DNA from: JAFGPL01 sp963781805
Lineage (GTDB): Bacteria; Bacteroidota; Bacteroidia; Bacteroidales; UBA10428
Assembly (NCBI GenBank): GCA_963781805.1
Contig: CAWAHF010000004.1
Span: 1,612,001 to 1,676,000, forward strand
Direction of reading: 5' to 3'
DNA length: 64,000 nt
A program made the position numbers and the translations under genes. The notes under the pieces were generated by a model. The model saw only the letters and a program-made list of their open reading frames with translations. It was not told where the DNA came from and made no database searches. Positions 1 to 9,270 of this stretch are shown piece after piece (positions within the stretch are counted from its first letter, which is position 1; each line of letters starts with the position of its first letter).

Positions 1-1465
1 TTACCTTGTATATGGGGATTATTTCAAGTACTTTTTTTAACCAGTCAAAAGGATTTACATCGTTCTTCTTGCAAGTTCCGAAAAATGAGTAGAACATAGC
101 AGCCCTTTCAGCTCCTCTTGCAGATCCGGCAAACAGGTAATTTTTCCTGCCCAGGGCTATCGGACGGATTGCATTTTCAGCAAGGTTATTGTCTATTTCC
201 AATGAACCATCATGTAGGTAAGCTATAAGGTTATCCCATCTTGGTATACAATATGCTGTTGCTTTACCCATTGGGGATTTAGGTAATACCTCTTTGTATG
301 TCTGTACAATCCATTTCCCCAATTCGTTTAATACAGGTAATGACTTGTCAAGCCTAAGCTCATGCCTTTGTTGCGGATTAAGGTTTTCATCCCGTGCTTT
401 TTGTTCTATGGCATAAAGTTTTTGAAACATGCCCATTGCATATTCTGCACGGGGTTTATCATAACCCAAAGCTTTCTCAAACCCTCTTCGTACATGTGCT
501 ATGCAGTTGAGCTGTATTATATTTTTTTTGTCATTAAAAAAGTCGTATACTACATATCCATCGGTTTGCAGGTAACCCTTAAAGTCTTTCAGGAGCCTTT
601 TCGGCCCCTCCCTCGACCGGCCATCATTATAATCAAAAAATACTGTTTTTTCCAAAGGGCTGTAATAAACCCAATAATACCCCCGGTGTGTTTTACCTTT
701 AGTGTTTTCATCGAGTACCGGAATGGGGGTTTCATCAACCTGTAAATATCCTTGCGATAATACCCTGTGTTTCAATGTATCATAAAGTGGCTCGAGCAGA
801 TTGCAAACAGACTCCTGCCAGCCATTTATGGTAGATGAAGATATTTTTACGCCTTCACGTTTAAACCTCTCTATCTGTCGATATATAGGCAGGTGGTCAA
901 CAAATTTGTCTATCATTATCTGCGCCAGCAACCCTGGCCCTGCAATGCCCTTTTCAATAGGAAAAACAGGAAGGCCTGCAATTACCCCTGTATGATTTAA
1001 CTGTTCATCATCTGCAGGTTTAATATATTTAGGACGGATAAACCTTTTGATGTAAAGTTTGGCCGGGACAAGTTCCAATTGGTCGGTTACTTCTTTACCG
1101 ATACATTTTAACCCGGTTGTATCTTCATCCGGTTCAATGATTATTTCTTCTACAGGCAGGTGTGATGGAAAGGATAACCTGCCCGGGTGGTTCTCCCGTT
1201 TGGTTTTGTTTCTTACAAAGGTGATTACTTCCTGCTGTTTTTCAGGTGTTTCATCTTCTTTTACTTCGAATGGCAATGAAAGTTGATTCTCATCTGCTTC
1301 TTTTACAAACCTTTCCCTCCTGGCTCCAAAGAGCAGACGTTTCATCTGGTCAATCTGGAACTGCATTTCATTGATATGTGCCTCTTGCTCATTGATAATC
1401 GCTTCCTGATTTCTGGTCACTTCAAGGAGCTCTTCAAAAGTCATATTTTCATAGGCAAATGACAT
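1..1465 (-). CDS. tnpC: IS66 family transposase TnpC (runs off left edge)
   Basis: This is the DDE transposase of an IS66-type insertion sequence, which catalyses cut-and-paste movement of the element. The reverse-strand frame is open without a stop from an ATG at 1465 to the window edge, about 488 codons; the usual family length is 500-530, so only the extreme C-terminus is missing. The N-terminal part is a short coiled coil with QMKRLLFGARRE (the IS66 zinc-finger/leucine-zipper region). The central part has YLQVDETPIPVL, carrying the first catalytic Asp. The C-terminal part has LEIDNNLAENAIRP, the typical IS66 motif with the catalytic Glu, followed by GRKNYLFAGS. It is followed upstream by tnpB and tnpA remnants on the same strand. 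Because both accessory genes are broken, the copy is probably immobile unless complemented. Confidence 0.93.
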   Translation of the reverse strand, partial: MSFAYENMTFEELLEVTRNQEAIINEQEAHINEMQFQIDQMKRLLFGARRERFVKEADENQLSLPFEVKEDETPEKQQEVITFVRNKTKRENHPGRLSFPSHLPVEEIIIEPDEDTTGLKCIGKEVTDQLELVPAKLYIKRFIRPKYIKPADDEQLNHTGVIAGLPVFPIEKGIAGPGLLAQIMIDKFVDHLPIYRQIERFKREGVKISSSTINGWQESVCNLLEPLYDTLKHRVLSQGYLQVDETPIPVLDENTKGKTHRGYYWVYYSPLEKTVFFDYNDGRSREGPKRLLKDFKGYLQTDGYVVYDFFNDKKNIIQLNCIAHVRRGFEKALGYDKPRAEYAMGMFQKLYAIEQKARDENLNPQQRHELRLDKSLPVLNELGKWIVQTYKEVLPKSPMGKATAYCIPRWDNLIAYLHDGSLEIDNNLAENAIRPIALGRKNYLFAGSARGAERAAMFYSFFGTCKKNDVNPFDWLKKVLEIIPIYKV

Positions 1466-1571
1466 GCGTCAAAAATATCGAAAAACCTTTGTTTATCAAT
1501 ACTTTTACGTCTTTACTTATCCACAAAATTATTTGGTTTTCTTGATAAAAAATTGCCCTAATACTTGTTTG

Positions 1572-1942
1572 CTATTCTTCACTGACAACCTGGGTATCCG
1601 GAATGTAACATTTTCTCTTTTGGATGTTTTTTATGGAAAGGCCATCTACGATCATTACTAGCTGTGTATAGTTTATCGTTATACTTCCTATGCTGCTGTC
1701 ATAAGCCGGCAGTTCGAATGTGCCTTTTTCTAATCTCTTGTAGTAAAGTGTAAAGCTAATCCCTTGCCAGTGTAATATTTTATTTTATCACGACGCCTGT
1801 TTATAAAAATAAACACATCTCCATTACACGGATTGCTCTCAAGGTGATTTTGTACAACACCGGACAGACCGTCAAAACTCTTGCGCATGTCGGTGGGCTG
1901 GCTGTATAGGTGGAGCCTGTTATTTGAAGATAGTGTGAACAT
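1572..1942 (-). pseudogene. tnpB: IS66 accessory protein TnpB, frameshifted
   Basis: The first 50 or so codons read as a normal IS66 TnpB (Orf2): LYSQPTDMRKSFDGLSG and GDVFIFINRRRDKIK. After DKIK the frame goes wrong and stops early at 1730. The -1 frame continues the family sequence (ILHWQGISFTLYYKRLEKGTFELP...) to a TAG at 1572, which would give the normal length of about 120 residues. The break lies in an A/T-rich run near 1788 and is explained by loss of one A. It could be true decay, a sequencing indel or, less likely, programmed frameshifting. TnpB is needed by many IS66 elements for transposition. Confidence 0.85.
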
Positions 1943-1945
1943 GTT

Positions 1946-2259
1946 TTACAATTTAATCAGGTTCCTTATCTGATCTATCCCTAAATGAAATGGATAATGT
2001 ACCTGAACACCATTTGGGTAATCTATGGTGATTATGTCAGACATACCCTGAATGCTATCATTGTTTTGGGCTACTTTTACTGGTATAAATGATTGTGGTA
2101 GGGAAAGTCTTTCCTGCTTACGAAATTTCTTTAACCAATAAAGAAAAATATGATAGGGTAAACCTTCCCGTCTACAAAACTCAGGTTGACTTAAGTTACC
2201 TGCCATAGCTCTATGGCTATATACATCTCCTCCTGGGTATACTTCTGATTTGTTTTCAT
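1946..2259 (-). pseudogene. tnpA: IS66 accessory protein TnpA, frameshifted
   Basis: The C-terminal part is a clear IS66 TnpA (Orf1): LSQPEFCRREGLPYHIFLYW, a helix-turn-helix-like segment, and a tail with DYPNGVQVHYPFH. The matching N-terminus, MKTNQKYTQEEMYIAIELWQ, lies in a different frame starting at 2259. The two halves meet at about 2200 (TGGCAGGTAACTTAAG), where one missing base would restore a single reading frame. The longer open frame that begins at 2323 therefore has an artefactual N-terminus. It is separated from tnpB by only 3 bases, as is typical for the tnpA-tnpB-tnpC order. Two frameshifts in adjacent accessory genes argue for a decayed element or for local indel errors. Confidence 0.82.
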
Positions 2260-2356
2260 AAACCAAAGGTAGACACTGGTAACTTATTATTGAATACGTG
2301 GTTGGTAGGACGGATACGATCAAAATGAGGTTAACCTTAATTTAACCTAATAGTTG

Positions 2357-2430
2357 TGATTCCGGCGGGATTCGAACCCACGACCCACGGCTTAGAAGGC
2401 CGTTGCTCTGTCCAACTGAGCTACGGAACC
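2357..2430 (-). tRNA. tRNA-Arg (anticodon TCT)
   Basis: A full cloverleaf can be drawn on the reverse strand. The acceptor stem is GGTTCCG against CGGAATC with one G-U pair. The D arm contains AGCTCAGTTGGACAGAGC. The anticodon stem is ACGGC/GCCGT with loop CTTCTAA, giving anticodon TCT. The T arm contains GGTTCGAATCC, and the discriminator base is A. No CCA is encoded. The decayed IS66 element ends only a few tens of bases downstream of its 3' end, so the tRNA gene may mark an insertion-prone junction. Confidence 0.95.
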
Positions 2431-2463
2431 AATATGTTATCAACTCTGTTTTGAAAGACCGCG

Positions 2464-2471
2464 CAAAAATA
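2464..2471 (-). promoter_or_regulatory. Putative -7 box of the tRNA-Arg promoter
   Basis: On the reverse strand this reads TATTTTTG, matching the Bacteroidota sigma-ABfA -7 consensus TAnnTTTG. It lies about 34 bases before the tRNA 5' end, which fits a short leader. A good -33 TTTG was not found at the usual spacing, so the call rests on the -7 box and position alone. Confidence 0.45.
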
Positions 2472-2552
2472 AGAAAAAATGCAACAGATAAAAACGAATC
2501 CTAAAGAAATACAGTAGTAAGTTCTTAAAACGACGTATCTGCATCAGCCTGT

Positions 2553-5500
2553 TTATATATCCGAAACGTTTACATCGAAGGCTACGCCACTAAATCCGCC
2601 ATTTGTAGTTTTGTTGGCATAAATAATATGCCTGAATTCATGATTGCCCACATGCTGAACAAATGTATATCCATCATCCCCCAATTCAAATTCAAGAATA
2701 GGTTTCAATTCGGGATACATAGAATAAAAATCTTTTCCATTCATCTCTTCTTCTTTCATCTTGAGAAAATTTAATGCTTTGCCCTTAAAGAAAATTATAT
2801 TCCCTTTTTGATCAATACTGTAGTGTAATACGGGCATATTTGATGCCAGGTTGTGAACGATTTTATTATTAATCTCAAGACGGAATTGTGCGTTTTTCAT
2901 TTCGGTGATATCCCAGGTAATCACCAGGGCGCCTTTTATCACATCGTCTTCATCCCTTAACGGTATTCTACTGGTTGAACCCCATGTAACCCGCCCATCC
3001 TTAAACTTAATTAGCTCTTCTTTGTTCTCCATCGAAACACCCGAACGTATCATCTGTTTTTCCTCGTTCAGTGCTTTTTGACCATGGGCGCCACCAAAGA
3101 TGTCCAGGTCGGTTTTTCCCATCACCTCTTCCTGATCATTAATCCCCAATGCCTTTACCTTAGCCCTGTTTATCCTGATGTAACGGCTCTCTGTATCTTT
3201 GAAAGTCACTCTTGCCGGTATGTTATCCATGAGTTTTGTGAACATAAGTTTTTCCCATTCAAGCAATGTTGCTTTTTCCTGAAGCTCTTCATTGTTTATC
3301 TTCATCTGGTCGAGCAAAAGTTTTTGTTGTTCCATACGCTGGGCATCTTTTCTGGCGCTTTCTTCTTTTACTCGTGTCATTTCTTCCTGGGTAGCTTTCA
3401 ACTCTTCAAGGTTTTGTCTCATCTCCTCTTCCTGAGCTGCAAGTTCCTCTGCTCTTTCGTTCGATTCTTCCAAAAGTAATTTGGTTCTAACATTCAACCT
3501 GACGGAGTTAAGTGTTATTGAAGTACTTTCTGCTATTTTTTCAACGAATTCTATTTCAAAGGATTTAAATTCATTAAATGAAGCAATTTCAATCACACCT
3601 GTTACAACATCGTTGTAAAGCATAGGAACAATTATGAGGCTTCTCGGATTGGCATCCCCCAAACCGCTGGTTATTGTAAAATAATCTTCAGGAATATCCT
3701 TTAAAAATATAGTTTGTTTTTCCAATACAACCTGGCCGACAAGCCCTTCTCCAATGGAAATCTGCTTTTTGGTAAATTTCTGTTTGTCCCATGCAACCGA
3801 CGCAACCAGATTTAATAACTTTTCCTCACCTTCTTCACCTTCCATAAGGAAAATACTGCCTTGATTTGCATGCAGATATTCAACCAGACTTTTAATGATT
3901 AAGTATGCAAATCTCTCAATGTTGTCATTTTCATGCCGTAACAAATCATTAAACTTTGCTATACCCTGGGTAGTCCAATTACGCATCTCATCCTCTACCT
4001 TTCTTTTTTCTTCTTCGTTGCGTGCATGAACCAAACTCTCCTTTAATTTAATCAAAGCGCTGGCAAACATGTCGTTTTCACCAACTGATTGAAAATCTGC
4101 TTCCATATTACCGGCTGATAATTCGAGTGCAAAATCTGAAGCATTACTGATTCTTGACGAAAGATCATCTACCAATTGGGCGGTTTCTCCCAGTTCGTCA
4201 GCCGATTTAACATTAGTAGCATCCATTCGGTGGCCAAGCATGGTTTCATGCAAATTGAATTTTATCTTTTTAAGTCGTGATGAGATAACATTACTAAACC
4301 TTGATGCAAGAAATAAAATCATTAATGTTAAAATAAACAATACAAGCAGTCCCCACAACATCAACTTATTAACTGTATTATAAACAGATTTTCTGTCTTT
4401 CTGCACCACCAGGAACCAATTACCAGCTTTTGTATTAACCGGTGCAATATCGGCATATACCCTGGTATTCGAAACATCTCTGAATTTGATTACTCCATCG
4501 TATCCAAGCAAGGCTTTTTCAAAAATACCATGTTTCAAAGCGAGAAGTTTTATTGTTGTCCCAAGACTATCAATCCGTGAGACAATATTTTTTCGAATAC
4601 CGGCATCTTCAAGTTTTTTAATGAATTTTCCGTTTAACGTATTAAGCCTTAAATCATCCGATCTGTATTCAAAGTCCTCGCCTACCAGGTATAGGTCGCC
4701 CCCGGCTTTTATAAAATGGTCGACCTTTTCGGTTGTTGTTCCGGATAAAATATTATCTATTGCATTAGCACTCAGTTGAAAAACCAGTAACCCTTTATCT
4801 CCTGAATTTCCGGCAATTGTTTTTGCTATAAATGAAACGGGCCTGTACATTTCCGGAAGATAGAGTTCAAAATCAGAAAACGCAGGATTATCTGAATTTG
4901 AAGATGCCAGCGCCTTTTGACATGCAAGAGCAAGATTCGTGTTCTTAAATCGTCCGTCAAATATATTTGTAGCAAAATCAATATTCTTTTGAAATGAATA
5001 GACAATGTCGCCGTTGCTCCCGTTCACCAGCAAAATATCTGAAATATTTACCTGTGAAAGTAACTCCCTGAAATAATTTTGATATCTCTGATGTGCATTT
5101 GAATAGGCGCTTGCATCTCCGGCTTTTAACATTTTATACTTAAACCCCTGAGGAAGACTATTATTTGCTATGTATAAAAATTGTAAGATTCTGGTTTTAT
5201 CCCCTTCAGGAAACAGACCTACGGGAGTATTATTTCGATCGCTTTTTGAAAGGAGGGCAGGTAAAACTTCTGACTTGTAATAATTTTCGAGCGCATCTGA
5301 CATAGATGATAGCTCCTTATAATCGGGCAGTTCGTAGGAATCCGATTCAATTGAAGCAAATCCATCGGCCAATTCGCCAAATGCTTCTGTTAATCTTTCA
5401 TCTCTTGTTGCCAATACAATCTGGCTTTCAATCTGCCGGTAATATTGTTCAATCTGATCACGTTTGAATTGGCTGATTACCTTCAGGTTTTCATATGTTT

Positions 5501-5726
5501 CTTTCTTTTGATAAGCCGCAAGGATGAAAAACGATATTATCAGCAACAAAAGTGACAATAAAACAGCAGTACCCAGAATTGCTAATCTGAGCCTGTTTTT
5601 TAAGCTATAAAAATAAGATGTGGTTTTGCCTCCAACGCGTTTAAAAAATGAAGCCGACTCGTTTTTTGCATCCCCATCCCCAATAATTAGTTCATTGTTA
5701 TCCATATATTGATTGCTTTGAGCCAA
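2553..5726 (-). CDS. Membrane sensor protein with HAMP, GAF and two PAS domains, no output domain
   Basis: This 1057-residue protein appears to sense signals at the membrane. A short cytoplasmic N-terminus is followed by a first membrane segment (about 48-71), a large periplasmic region (about 75-450) of Cache-like size, and a second membrane segment (456-477). A HAMP-like linker (about 478-530), a GAF domain (about 589-745), a long Glu-rich coiled coil (about 750-825, with EELAAQEEEMRQNLEELKA), and two PAS domains (about 828-945 and 950-1057) follow. The chain stops right after the second PAS. There is no histidine kinase, GGDEF, phosphatase or methyl-accepting module. The coiled-coil type is common in Bacteroidota GAF/PAS sensor proteins. 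Output is presumably through a partner protein that binds the PAS or coiled-coil part. No partner gene is adjacent; the tRNA lies downstream and the Bat operon ends upstream. Confidence 0.8.
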   Translation of the reverse strand: MAQSNQYMDNNELIIGDGDAKNESASFFKRVGGKTTSYFYSLKNRLRLAILGTAVLLSLLLLIISFFILAAYQKKETYENLKVISQFKRDQIEQYYRQIESQIVLATRDERLTEAFGELADGFASIESDSYELPDYKELSSMSDALENYYKSEVLPALLSKSDRNNTPVGLFPEGDKTRILQFLYIANNSLPQGFKYKMLKAGDASAYSNAHQRYQNYFRELLSQVNISDILLVNGSNGDIVYSFQKNIDFATNIFDGRFKNTNLALACQKALASSNSDNPAFSDFELYLPEMYRPVSFIAKTIAGNSGDKGLLVFQLSANAIDNILSGTTTEKVDHFIKAGGDLYLVGEDFEYRSDDLRLNTLNGKFIKKLEDAGIRKNIVSRIDSLGTTIKLLALKHGIFEKALLGYDGVIKFRDVSNTRVYADIAPVNTKAGNWFLVVQKDRKSVYNTVNKLMLWGLLVLFILTLMILFLASRFSNVISSRLKKIKFNLHETMLGHRMDATNVKSADELGETAQLVDDLSSRISNASDFALELSAGNMEADFQSVGENDMFASALIKLKESLVHARNEEEKRKVEDEMRNWTTQGIAKFNDLLRHENDNIERFAYLIIKSLVEYLHANQGSIFLMEGEEGEEKLLNLVASVAWDKQKFTKKQISIGEGLVGQVVLEKQTIFLKDIPEDYFTITSGLGDANPRSLIIVPMLYNDVVTGVIEIASFNEFKSFEIEFVEKIAESTSITLNSVRLNVRTKLLLEESNERAEELAAQEEEMRQNLEELKATQEEMTRVKEESARKDAQRMEQQKLLLDQMKINNEELQEKATLLEWEKLMFTKLMDNIPARVTFKDTESRYIRINRAKVKALGINDQEEVMGKTDLDIFGGAHGQKALNEEKQMIRSGVSMENKEELIKFKDGRVTWGSTSRIPLRDEDDVIKGALVITWDITEMKNAQFRLEINNKIVHNLASNMPVLHYSIDQKGNIIFFKGKALNFLKMKEEEMNGKDFYSMYPELKPILEFELGDDGYTFVQHVGNHEFRHIIYANKTTNGGFSGVAFDVNVSDI

Positions 5727-5963
5727 ATTTTATTTCATTACTCTTAAAAATGAAAGCAGTATGATAAAAATAACAAAAATCAAATCAATTCTTTTATTTT
5801 GATACAATTTAACAAAAAAAAATGAATTAAAAGCAAGCAAGTAGCAAATGGTTATTCACAACAACCTGAGTTCAGGGATTCCAGGTGCTCCCAAAAAAGA
5901 GTTTATTGTTTCAATTGATGATTGCTTTGTAATTTAAAATTTGGAGATGCAATTTTTGGAACT

Positions 5964-6722
5964 TCAAATACGCTCAAACGTCGAATTTTGCACCCAGCCT
6001 TTATTCCCGTTACTTATTTTTATTTCATTCCAAACACCCACACTATCAACTGTTTCTACTTTTGTACCTTCGTGTAATATAAAAAGGTTTGTACCATATT
6101 CGTTTGGTGAGCTTTTCACAGTAACAGAGGGGGCCATTATAATCGCACTATTTCTTTCAACAATCATCTTTTTGCGTTGTGATGAAAAGATGAAGGCTGA
6201 AGCGGAAATAATTAAAGATATAATGAAGAGGTAAAATGAAAATTGCTTAATCCATAATTTCGCAGAGAACAGATAAATGATAAATAAGACAAGAAACAGA
6301 ATAAAAGTTGTAATACTTATCGTTGCCCAGTTATTTGATGTAAAGATTTTTATTAAAGAGCGAATCCAGCGTTTAAGAATGAAATCTGGGATAATATCGA
6401 TTTTATCCACCACATGAGCATTTGCCAGATCAAGATTGAATTTAATGTCCTTATTATTAGGCGCCAGCAACAAAGCCCTTTCGTAATTAAGAATTGCCCT
6501 GGCATAATTATTCATTTTGTAATAAGAATTCCCAAGATTAAAATAGAGTTCAGATGCCACGAACCCCGAATCAATCACGGCTTGCCAGTTTTCAGCAGCC
6601 TTCAGGTAGTCATTACTGACATAATGCTTATTCCCGGCCTGCACCAATGAATCGGGATTGAAAGCAAACACAGAACCAAAAGACCAAGCTGCAAGCAATA
6701 TGAATAAAATTCTTTTAACCAT
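5964..6722 (-). CDS. batE: BatE: TPR and SH3-like aerotolerance protein
   Basis: This is the last gene of the Bat operon. The 252-residue protein has a signal peptide (1-20), TPR-like repeats (about 25-115, with YFNLGNSYYKMNNYARAILNY), two membrane segments (about 131-153 and 161-182) and a C-terminal SH3-like domain (about 190-250, with VKSSP and GWVQNSTFERI). This TPR-membrane-SH3 order is that of BatE in Bacteroidota. It is thought to sit in the inner membrane facing the periplasm and to work with BatA-D in a complex linked to oxygen tolerance and cell-envelope stress; the molecular activity is not known. It lies 16 bases after batD on the same strand and is probably co-transcribed. Confidence 0.88.
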   Translation of the reverse strand: MVKRILFILLAAWSFGSVFAFNPDSLVQAGNKHYVSNDYLKAAENWQAVIDSGFVASELYFNLGNSYYKMNNYARAILNYERALLLAPNNKDIKFNLDLANAHVVDKIDIIPDFILKRWIRSLIKIFTSNNWATISITTFILFLVLFIIYLFSAKLWIKQFSFYLFIISLIISASAFIFSSQRKKMIVERNSAIIMAPSVTVKSSPNEYGTNLFILHEGTKVETVDSVGVWNEIKISNGNKGWVQNSTFERI

Positions 6723-6738
6723 AATCTTGTGTGTTTAC

Positions 6739-8559
6739 TTATTTTAACTTTTGTTCCAGCTTACTGATAAGCATAACTGCATCTTTGTATAATTTTTGCA
6801 TATCGGACGATTCCCGTTCAGGAGCGAACCTTGCATACTCGCAATTATCAAGCAGATTATAAAAAGCTTCAATCAGTTCATCTGTAACCTGCTTTTCCTT
6901 CAGGACTATACGGGATCTGTCACGAGACAACTCCGCAACCGGTATACTAAGCTTATCACCAAGATATCCCCAAAGCGCTTTCATTACTTCCTCATAAAAA
7001 TCGTCCTGATGGTTCTGTTTCAGATATTCTTTTGCTTTTTTTAGTCTCTTACCAGCCATTCTATTGGCTTTACGGTTTTTCACCAAAACAAGGTTAGCAT
7101 TTCTTTTAATTGTCTCTTTTCTGAAAATTATGATAAGGATAAATAGTACAAGGGCAATAATATAAAATCCAAAGAAATAGGGTTGTCCAAAAATAATTTT
7201 ACCTTGCCGATACAGTTTGAAAGGTTTATTTTTAATAAAAAGAATATCGGTTCCAAGCAGCCTGAAATCTTCTTTCGATAAGCCTGAGACAACAACCGCA
7301 GTAGTATCTTCTTCTCCCTTTTCAACATTAATGGTATATTCATCAGAATTGAGGGTTGTAAATGCCCCTTTAGCCGGATCGAAATATGTAAAATCAAAGG
7401 ATGGCAAATCGTAATGACCTGCATATCTTGGAATAAGTACATATTCAAAGGATTTACTGCCAGAGAGTTCGTTGGTTAGGTTTACAACAGTTTTTGGTTC
7501 AAATTGCTCAATATTTGGCGGAAAAGTTATCTTTGGTTCATCAATTAACTTGATATTGCCTTTGCCTGAAATAGTAATCTTATAGGTCAGCGCTTCATTG
7601 GTTTTCAATGATTTCTTATCCACCGAAGTTTTAAGTGTAAAATTACCAACTGCCCCGGTGAAAGCCTGTGGTTTGCCAGGTAACGGATTCACTTTAATTT
7701 TAACCGGTGCACTTCTCAGGGTGCGGGGAACATCCTGAACGGTTGTACCGAAAAAGTCATCTAAGAAACTCCTGGATCTGCTCTTTACCTGTTGGCGGGT
7801 GGTTACCACCAAATCGAAAGGATCGATGGTAATTTCACCTGTTTTCTGAGGATATAGCACAACTTTTTGAATAACGCCGGTATAATAAATATCACCACCT
7901 ACATTTTCGGCTTCAAGTTTGGTGAGCTGGGGAATATCGACAGGTTGCTTGTAAAAACCGTTAAATTCCGGTCCTTTGTAACCTTGTCCAAGGCCACTTA
8001 ATTGTAGCTTGGTATAAACCTTTACCCAGGCTACAATTTGTTCACCTACATAGGCGGTGTGTTTATCTACCAGCAATCGCACAAAAATATCATCTCCCGA
8101 TTTTGTAGTCTGACTTCCTGCCGGGGGTTGTGCTTGTCCCTGTTGTTTTGAAGATGGCTGTTGCGACGAATTATTAGCCAGAACTTCAATCGAAAGACTA
8201 TTCGACTCATAGGTCTTCCCCTTATATTTAGCTTTTGCTGGCGGAATTACAAATTTTCCTGCTTTGTCGGCCCGTACATAATAGGTATAGGTATATTGGG
8301 ACGAACGGGTAGTTTTTCCATTGATTATCTGAATGCTTGTGCTTGAACTGGTCATGGGGCCGCCAAGAAGTTGGAATCCGGTAAGATCGGGAACTTCCAA
8401 ATCAGACAGATCTTTACTGGCAACATATTCCAGGGTGAACTGTTCCCCTACCCTGAGAACTTTTGGATTTAAAGTGGCAGTAAATTCTAATCCCTGGCCA
8501 AATGCAAAGACAGAATAAAAAACAGTATAAATAAGTACGCTAATATTTCTCTTCAACAT
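6739..8559 (-). CDS. batD: BatD: large periplasmic beta-rich aerotolerance protein
   Basis: The 606-residue protein has a signal peptide (1-21, ending FAFGQ), a long beta-rich periplasmic region starting with FTATLNPKVLRVGEQFTLEY, and a single membrane segment (about 458-478). A charged cytoplasmic tail follows (about 480-606). This is the domain plan of the BatD/oxygen-tolerance family, with Ig-like repeats before the membrane anchor. A low-complexity Ser/Gln/Pro stretch (around residues 129-150) separates the first two domains. It lies between batC and batE with short gaps, so it is one operon. A role as the periplasmic arm of the Bat complex is inferred from the family; a biochemical activity is not established. 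Confidence 0.9.
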   Translation of the reverse strand: MLKRNISVLIYTVFYSVFAFGQGLEFTATLNPKVLRVGEQFTLEYVASKDLSDLEVPDLTGFQLLGGPMTSSSTSIQIINGKTTRSSQYTYTYYVRADKAGKFVIPPAKAKYKGKTYESNSLSIEVLANNSSQQPSSKQQGQAQPPAGSQTTKSGDDIFVRLLVDKHTAYVGEQIVAWVKVYTKLQLSGLGQGYKGPEFNGFYKQPVDIPQLTKLEAENVGGDIYYTGVIQKVVLYPQKTGEITIDPFDLVVTTRQQVKSRSRSFLDDFFGTTVQDVPRTLRSAPVKIKVNPLPGKPQAFTGAVGNFTLKTSVDKKSLKTNEALTYKITISGKGNIKLIDEPKITFPPNIEQFEPKTVVNLTNELSGSKSFEYVLIPRYAGHYDLPSFDFTYFDPAKGAFTTLNSDEYTINVEKGEEDTTAVVVSGLSKEDFRLLGTDILFIKNKPFKLYRQGKIIFGQPYFFGFYIIALVLFILIIIFRKETIKRNANLVLVKNRKANRMAGKRLKKAKEYLKQNHQDDFYEEVMKALWGYLGDKLSIPVAELSRDRSRIVLKEKQVTDELIEAFYNLLDNCEYARFAPERESSDMQKLYKDAVMLISKLEQKLK

Positions 8560-8577
8560 ATTGATTTAAAAATTGTA

Positions 8578-9270
8578 TTACCAGTTTTTATCCACAGGAA
8601 CCTTGCGGGCCTGTGCCTTTTGTTCTTCTACTTTTTTCAACACATCCTTTTCTTCCCGTTCTATTTCATCCAGTACCCGTTCAGCATCAGCTCTTGAAAT
8701 TTGTTGTTGCTGTTGTGGATTTTGTTGTTGCTGTTGTTGATCTTGCTTCTGTTGATTTTGTTGTTGCTGTTTTTGCTGTTGTTGATCTTTATTTTGATCC
8801 TGATTCTGATTTTGTTTTTTTTGCTGATTTTGTTGGTTTTGCTGAGCCTTCAGATTTTCCACATATTGCAGATTATGCTTGGCATCTGCATCGTGCGGGT
8901 TATTTCTTAAAGATTTTTTATATGCGTCAATTGCCTTATCAAGTTTTTTTTCCTGAAAAAAGGTGTTCCCAAGATTGTAATAATATTTAGAAAGTGCAAG
9001 TTTATCCCCACTTTTTTGATCCGCCAGATTTTCATACCTGGTAGCAGCTGCTTCGTATTTATCCTGTTTATAAAGCGCATTGCCAAGATTGTAATTGGCT
9101 TTCTCAGACGCAGGTTGTTTTTCGGCTGCTTTTCTATAGAGCACTTCGGCATCTTCGTATTTATCCGCAAGATAGTCTTTATTGCCTTTACGAATTAACT
9201 TTTTTTCTGCCTGAGAAAAAACCGGAGACCCAAGTAAAAATGCAACCGAAAATATGATAAGTTTTTTCAT
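8578..9270 (-). CDS. batC: BatC: TPR protein with Gln-rich tail
   Basis: The 230-residue protein has a signal peptide (1-20), about three TPR motifs (about 22-145, including ANYNLGNALYKQDKYEAAATRY and YYNLGNTFFQEKKLDKAIDAY), and a Gln-rich tract (about 150-195) encoded by CAA/CAG-type repeats. A Glu/Lys-rich end follows. BatC proteins in Bacteroides have the same TPR and low-complexity build and are thought to act as scaffold for the VWA proteins. Its start overlaps the end of batB by four bases (ATGA), so translation is probably coupled. The Gln tract is a likely place for length variation between strains. Confidence 0.88.
   Translation of the reverse strand: MKKLIIFSVAFLLGSPVFSQAEKKLIRKGNKDYLADKYEDAEVLYRKAAEKQPASEKANYNLGNALYKQDKYEAAATRYENLADQKSGDKLALSKYYYNLGNTFFQEKKLDKAIDAYKKSLRNNPHDADAKHNLQYVENLKAQQNQQNQQKKQNQNQDQNKDQQQQKQQQQNQQKQDQQQQQQNPQQQQQISRADAERVLDEIEREEKDVLKKVEEQKAQARKVPVDKNW

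Noticed and set aside
362..745. 127-codon forward frame inside the IS66 transposase
   Set aside because: It is the antisense shadow of tnpC, which has clear IS66 motifs on the other strand and no stop in 488 codons.
1572..1942. Programmed frameshift in tnpB
   Set aside because: IS66 tnpB is normally a single frame and tnpA is broken the same way, so decay or an indel is simpler.
8701..8910. Forward frame rich in Leu opposite the batC Gln tract
   Set aside because: It is the complement of CAA/CAG repeats; batC with its TPR motifs and operon position is the real gene.
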